Shown here piece after piece: positions 23,946 to 26,971 of a DNA stretch of 26,971 nucleotides. Every line of letters begins with the position of its first letter. The stretch's first letter is position 1. The translations under genes and the position numbers were made by a program. The notes under the pieces are model-generated. The model was not told where the DNA came from. It worked only from the letters and a program-made list of their open reading frames with translations, and did not search any database. The DNA is from Pseudomonadota bacterium (GTDB lineage Bacteria > Pseudomonadota > Alphaproteobacteria > Rhizobiales > Rhizobiaceae): contig JAEZXX010000088.1 of assembly GCA_023419535.1 (NCBI GenBank), forward strand, positions 1-26,971. The letters run 5' to 3'.

Positions 23946-24023
23946 TCAGAAGACGAAGATCATCAGAAGGATGATGATCGGGATCGGGATGCCGATCAAC
24001 CAGAGAAGACCGCCCTTGAGCAT
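23946..24023 (-). CDS. 25-residue hydrophobic membrane peptide
   Basis: A short ORF, ATG 24023 to TGA 23946, encoding MLKGGLLWLIGIPIPIIILL plus MIFVF. It is almost entirely one predicted membrane helix with a Pro-Ile-Pro kink and a single Lys at the N-terminus. AAAGGAG (complement of about 24030-24036) sits 6 nt before the ATG, a strong Shine-Dalgarno that supports translation. Similar short hydrophobic proteins are known in Rhizobiales, but I do not recognise a named family or function. It is divergent from the methyltransferase gene across 55 bp. Confidence 0.75.
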   Translation of the reverse strand: MLKGGLLWLIGIPIPIIILLMIFVF

Positions 24024-24078
24024 GGGAAACTCCTTTACACAGTTTCGCCACAAACCGTCCGATCGGGCGGAAGGTTCC

Positions 24079-24738
24079 ATGTCGGGCACCGATCGTCTTC
24101 GCGAATTCATTGTCGGCAACACATCGGTCGTCTCGCCCCCGCATGTCCCCGAACTCGTGCTGCATCTGGCGAGCGAGGCGCACGACCTCTGGCTGAAGAC
24201 CGAGGAGGAACTCGAAGCGCTGGGGTTGCCGCCGCCCTTCTGGGCCTTCGCCTGGGCGGGCGGGCAGGGGCTGGCGCGCTACGCCCTCGACCATCCGCAA
24301 CTCGTCCGGGGACGTTCGGTGGTCGATTTCGCCAGCGGCTCCGGCCTCGTCGCCATCGCCGCGGCGAAGGCGGGCGCGGCACGGGTGACGGCCCTCGACG
24401 TCGATCCCTTCGCGGGCGCCGCGATCGCCTTGAACGCGGCTCTGAACGGCACCTCGATAACCGTACGAACCGCCGATGCGATCGGCGAGGATCTGGGCTG
24501 CGACGTCCTGCTGGCGGGCGACGTCTTCTACGACCGTCCCTTCGCCGAGCGGCTCGTTCCCTGGTTCGACCGGTTGGCCGGGAACGGGACGGATGTGATC
24601 GTCGGCGATCCCGGCCGCGCCTATCTGCCGAGGGCGCGCGTCGAGGACCTCGCCCGCTACGCCGTCCCCGTCACCCGCGCCCTGGAGGATGCCGAGGTGA
24701 AGGCGACGACGGTCTGGCGCTGGCGGGCGCCCGAATGA
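24079..24738 (+). CDS. Class I SAM-dependent methyltransferase (Nnt1/ETFB-KMT-like)
   Basis: A 219-residue Rossmann-fold methyltransferase. It has PPPFWAFAWAGGQGLARY near 51-68, then SAM motif I VVDFASGSGLVAIAAAKAGA near 79-98 and the acidic LDVDPFAG that binds the ribose. DVLLAGDVFYDRPFAERL near 155-172 is the motif IV region, where family 16/Nnt1 enzymes carry D-x-x-Y. This pattern is closest to the ETFB lysine methyltransferase-like group, so a protein lysine substrate is plausible but unproven. ATG 24079 is preferred (GGAAGG 4 nt upstream); the longer frame overlaps the small membrane gene. It ends 7 bp before the convergent peptidase. Confidence 0.85.
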   Translation: MSGTDRLREFIVGNTSVVSPPHVPELVLHLASEAHDLWLKTEEELEALGLPPPFWAFAWAGGQGLARYALDHPQLVRGRSVVDFASGSGLVAIAAAKAGAARVTALDVDPFAGAAIALNAALNGTSITVRTADAIGEDLGCDVLLAGDVFYDRPFAERLVPWFDRLAGNGTDVIVGDPGRAYLPRARVEDLARYAVPVTRALEDAEVKATTVWRWRAPE

Positions 24739-24745
24739 AGCCCGC

Positions 24746-26824
24746 TCAGACCGCGACCGCGAGCGCGAAGGCGTAGATCGTCGCCGTCTCCTCCAGCCGC
24801 GCGAAGCGGCCCGAAGCGCCGGCGTGCCCCGCGTCCATGTTCACCTTCATCAGCAGCGGGTTGTCGTCGGTCTTCAGTTCGCGCAGCCGCGCGACCCATT
24901 TGGCCGGCTCCCAGTAGGTCACGCGCGGATCGGTCAGCCCCGCGAGCACCAGCATCGGCGGATAGGCCTTGGCCTCGACATTGTCGTAGGGGCTGTAGGC
25001 CGCGATCCGCTCGTAGTCCGCCTTCGAGACGATCGGGTTGCCCCATTCTGGCCATTCGGGCGGCGTGAGGGGCAGGGTGTCGTCGAGCATCGTGTTCAAG
25101 ACGTCGACGAAGGGCACGACGGCGACGATGCCGCCGAACTTCTCGGGCGCCATGTTGGCGACCGCGCCCATCAGCATGCCGCCCGCCGAGCCGCCGTGGG
25201 CCACGATCCTGTCAGGCCGCGTATAGCCCTCCGCGACGAGATGGTCGGCGGCGGCGATGAAGTCGGTGAAGGTGTTGACCTTATGCTCGCGCCGGCCGGC
25301 CTCGTACCAGCGGAACCCCTTGTCCTTGCCGCCGCGGATATGGGCGATCGCGTAAGTGAAGCCGCGGTCGACGAGGCTGAGCACGTTGGCGTTGAAGCTG
25401 GCCGGAATGGTGATGCCGTAGGCGCCGTAGCCGTAGAGCATCAGCGGCGCGGATCCGTCGAGGACGAGGTCGCGGCGATGCAGGATCGAGATCGGCACGG
25501 TTTCGCCGTCCGGGGCCTGCGCCATGAGGCGGCGCGTGACGTAGGCGCTCGGGTCGTGGCCGGACGGCACCTCCTGCGTCTTCAAAAGCGTGCGCTCGCG
25601 GCTCTCCAGGTCGTAGTCGAAGACTTGGGCCGGCGTCGTCAGGGAGGAGTAGGAGAAGCGGATCGTCGTCGTGTCGTATTCGGCCGAGCCGATGAGCCCC
25701 AGCGAATAGGCTTCCTCGGGAAAGGCGATCGCATGCTCCCCGCCGTCGGCGAGACGCTTGACGACGATGCGCGGCAGGCCCTCGCGCCGCTCCAGCCAGA
25801 TGAGATGGCGCTTGAGTACGAAATGGCTGACGATGAGCCGTCCGTCCTCGTGCGGCACGAGATCGGTCCAGCCCGCGCGGCCCTCGCCGTGCGGGTCGGC
25901 GGTGACGATCTTGAAGTCGCGCGCGCCGTCGGCGTTGGTGCGAATGAAGAGCCGTCCCTCCGCCTCGTCGACGTCGTATTCGACGCCGGTCTGACGGGCC
26001 GCGACGAGGCGCGGCGCGGCGTCGGGCGCGTCCGCCGGAACGAGCCAGGATTCGGAGGTCTCGTGGTCGTGGATGTCGATCACGACGAAGCGGCGGGACT
26101 GCGTGTCGCCGACCCCGACGAAGAAGCCGCTGTCGGCCTCCTCGTAGACGAGGCGGTCCTCGCCGCCGTCGAGGGCATGGAAGAGGACGCGGCTCGGGCG
26201 GTGCTCCTCGTCGAGCCGGACGTAGAAGAAGCCGCTTGTTCCCGCGTCCCACGTCGCGCCGCCGCCCGTGTCCTCGACGCGCCGTTCGCGGTCCTGCCCG
26301 GTGGCAAGGTCGCGCACCGCGATCGTGTAGAATTCGGAGCCCTTGTCGTCGAGCGACCATGCGATCTTCGAATGATCCGGCGAGTTCGCGATGCCCCCGA
26401 GCGAGAAATAGGGGCGGCTCGCCGCCTCCGCTTCGCCGTCGAGAAGCGTCTCCTCCTCGCCGCCGGCCCGCGGCACGCGCACATACCGCGGATATTCGGC
26501 GCCCTGCGAATAGGCGGTCCCGTAGGCGTAGGGTCCGTCCGGCATCGGCACGGAGGAATCGTCCTCCTTGATGCGGCCGCGCATTTCCGCGACGAGCGTG
26601 GCGATCGTCTCCGCCTCGTCCGCCATCGCGGCATTCTGGTGGGCGTTCTCGGCGTCGAGATGGGCCCGGATGGCCGGGTCGAGCGTGCCGGGGTCCTTGA
26701 AGACCTCGCGCCAATTGTCCGCGCGCAGCCAGGCATAGTCGTCGCGCCGCTCGATGCCGTGATGCGTGTCGGAGCGGGGCCTGCGGGCGGCGAGCGGAGG
26801 ACGCGTCGATGGGTGGCGGATCAT
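24746..26824 (-). CDS. S9 family peptidase, oligopeptidase B-like
   Basis: A 692-residue prolyl oligopeptidase-family protein, close to oligopeptidase B. Residues 1-~75 are the N-terminal cap (HHGIERRDDYAWLRADNW), about 75-430 form the beta-propeller, and the remainder is the alpha/beta hydrolase. The catalytic triad is Ser546 (GGSAGGM), Asp632 (GLTDPRV) and His667 (DAGHAGASGR). WPEWGNP near 591-597 is typical of oligopeptidase B. It cleaves short peptides, usually after basic residues. No signal peptide is visible, so it is probably cytoplasmic. ATG 26824 has a weak Shine-Dalgarno. Confidence 0.93.
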   Translation of the reverse strand: MIRHPSTRPPLAARRPRSDTHHGIERRDDYAWLRADNWREVFKDPGTLDPAIRAHLDAENAHQNAAMADEAETIATLVAEMRGRIKEDDSSVPMPDGPYAYGTAYSQGAEYPRYVRVPRAGGEEETLLDGEAEAASRPYFSLGGIANSPDHSKIAWSLDDKGSEFYTIAVRDLATGQDRERRVEDTGGGATWDAGTSGFFYVRLDEEHRPSRVLFHALDGGEDRLVYEEADSGFFVGVGDTQSRRFVVIDIHDHETSESWLVPADAPDAAPRLVAARQTGVEYDVDEAEGRLFIRTNADGARDFKIVTADPHGEGRAGWTDLVPHEDGRLIVSHFVLKRHLIWLERREGLPRIVVKRLADGGEHAIAFPEEAYSLGLIGSAEYDTTTIRFSYSSLTTPAQVFDYDLESRERTLLKTQEVPSGHDPSAYVTRRLMAQAPDGETVPISILHRRDLVLDGSAPLMLYGYGAYGITIPASFNANVLSLVDRGFTYAIAHIRGGKDKGFRWYEAGRREHKVNTFTDFIAAADHLVAEGYTRPDRIVAHGGSAGGMLMGAVANMAPEKFGGIVAVVPFVDVLNTMLDDTLPLTPPEWPEWGNPIVSKADYERIAAYSPYDNVEAKAYPPMLVLAGLTDPRVTYWEPAKWVARLRELKTDDNPLLMKVNMDAGHAGASGRFARLEETATIYAFALAVAV

Positions 26825-26931
26825 GGGGGCGTCTCTCGTCTGGGATCGTGCCGCGCGCTGCCGGGACGCGATCGATGCGGTCGCAGAAGGCGCCCGCGGG
26901 AAGGGGAGGAGCTTAGCTAACGATCCGGGCG

Positions 26932-26950
26932 GGGGGGCGGCCCGCCCCCC
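26932..26950. repeat. G/C-only palindrome near the window end
   Basis: GGGGGGCGG (26932-26940), one C, then CCGCCCCCC (26942-26950) form a perfect 9-bp inverted repeat within a G/C-only stretch (26926-26969). No gene is visible in 26825-26971. Such homopolymer-rich sequence is error-prone, so the exact length may be unreliable. Confidence 0.6.
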
Positions 26951-26971
26951 GCCGCCCCCCGCGGGGGGGAG

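Noticed and set aside
24824..26920. 698-codon plus-strand open frame
   Set aside because: It is antisense to the oligopeptidase B-like gene, which has a full catalytic triad; the frame is a GC-driven shadow.

Overview
The window looks like chromosome of a high-GC alphaproteobacterium, most likely Hyphomicrobiales (Rhizobiales). The signs are very GC-rich wobble positions, rhizobial-type palindromic repeats (CCTTCTCCCC…GGGGAGAAGG), the hemC-hemD-mitofilin-hemY cluster divergent from tsaD-gpsA, and a GAAC-N7-GAAC LexA-type site. I cannot fix the genus. Almost every base is coding. Most large ORFs on the opposite strands are GC-driven shadows.

Layout. (1) 1-2932, minus: a YhaO/SbcD-like phosphoesterase and a YhaN/SbcC-like ATPase that runs off the left edge. 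(2) 3131-14399: a nearly complete reductive pyrimidine degradation and uptake locus. It holds preT, a YunG-like gene, preA, a convergent rutR regulator, a carbamoyl-beta-alanine amidohydrolase, dihydropyrimidinase, and a NitT/ThiXYZ-type ABC transporter (ATPase, two permeases, binding protein). A RutR-like operator lies upstream of preT. Palindromic repeats sit in both sizeable gaps of the second half, and a DUF559 nuclease-like gene bracketed by these repeats is lodged between the ATPase and first permease. The first permease has a 1-base frameshift in a G tract. (3) 14503-20502, minus: hemC, hemD, a mitofilin-family protein, hemY, a TerB-family protein and a glutamine amidotransferase. (4) 20689-23810, plus: tsaD, gpsA, a YciI-like protein, an EVE-domain protein and a DUF3072 protein preceded by three GAAC words at exact 11-bp spacing. 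(5) 23811-26971: a perfect 22-bp hairpin, a 25-residue hydrophobic protein too short for normal ORF calling, a methyltransferase, and an oligopeptidase B-like protease convergent with it. The window ends in a G/C tract.

How the genes work together. PreT/PreA reduce uracil or thymine to the dihydro form with NAD(P)H, HydA opens the ring, and the M20-type amidohydrolase releases beta-alanine (or beta-aminoisobutyrate), CO2 and ammonia. The ABC system probably imports the pyrimidine or a precursor, and RutR probably senses the free base and represses the locus. HemC and HemD are consecutive steps of tetrapyrrole synthesis. Their downstream neighbours are envelope proteins usually found with them.

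The parts least explained by known biology are the YunG-like gene translationally coupled inside the dihydropyrimidine dehydrogenase operon, the DUF559 gene whose C-terminus is encoded by a palindromic repeat, and the putative SOS control of DUF3072.
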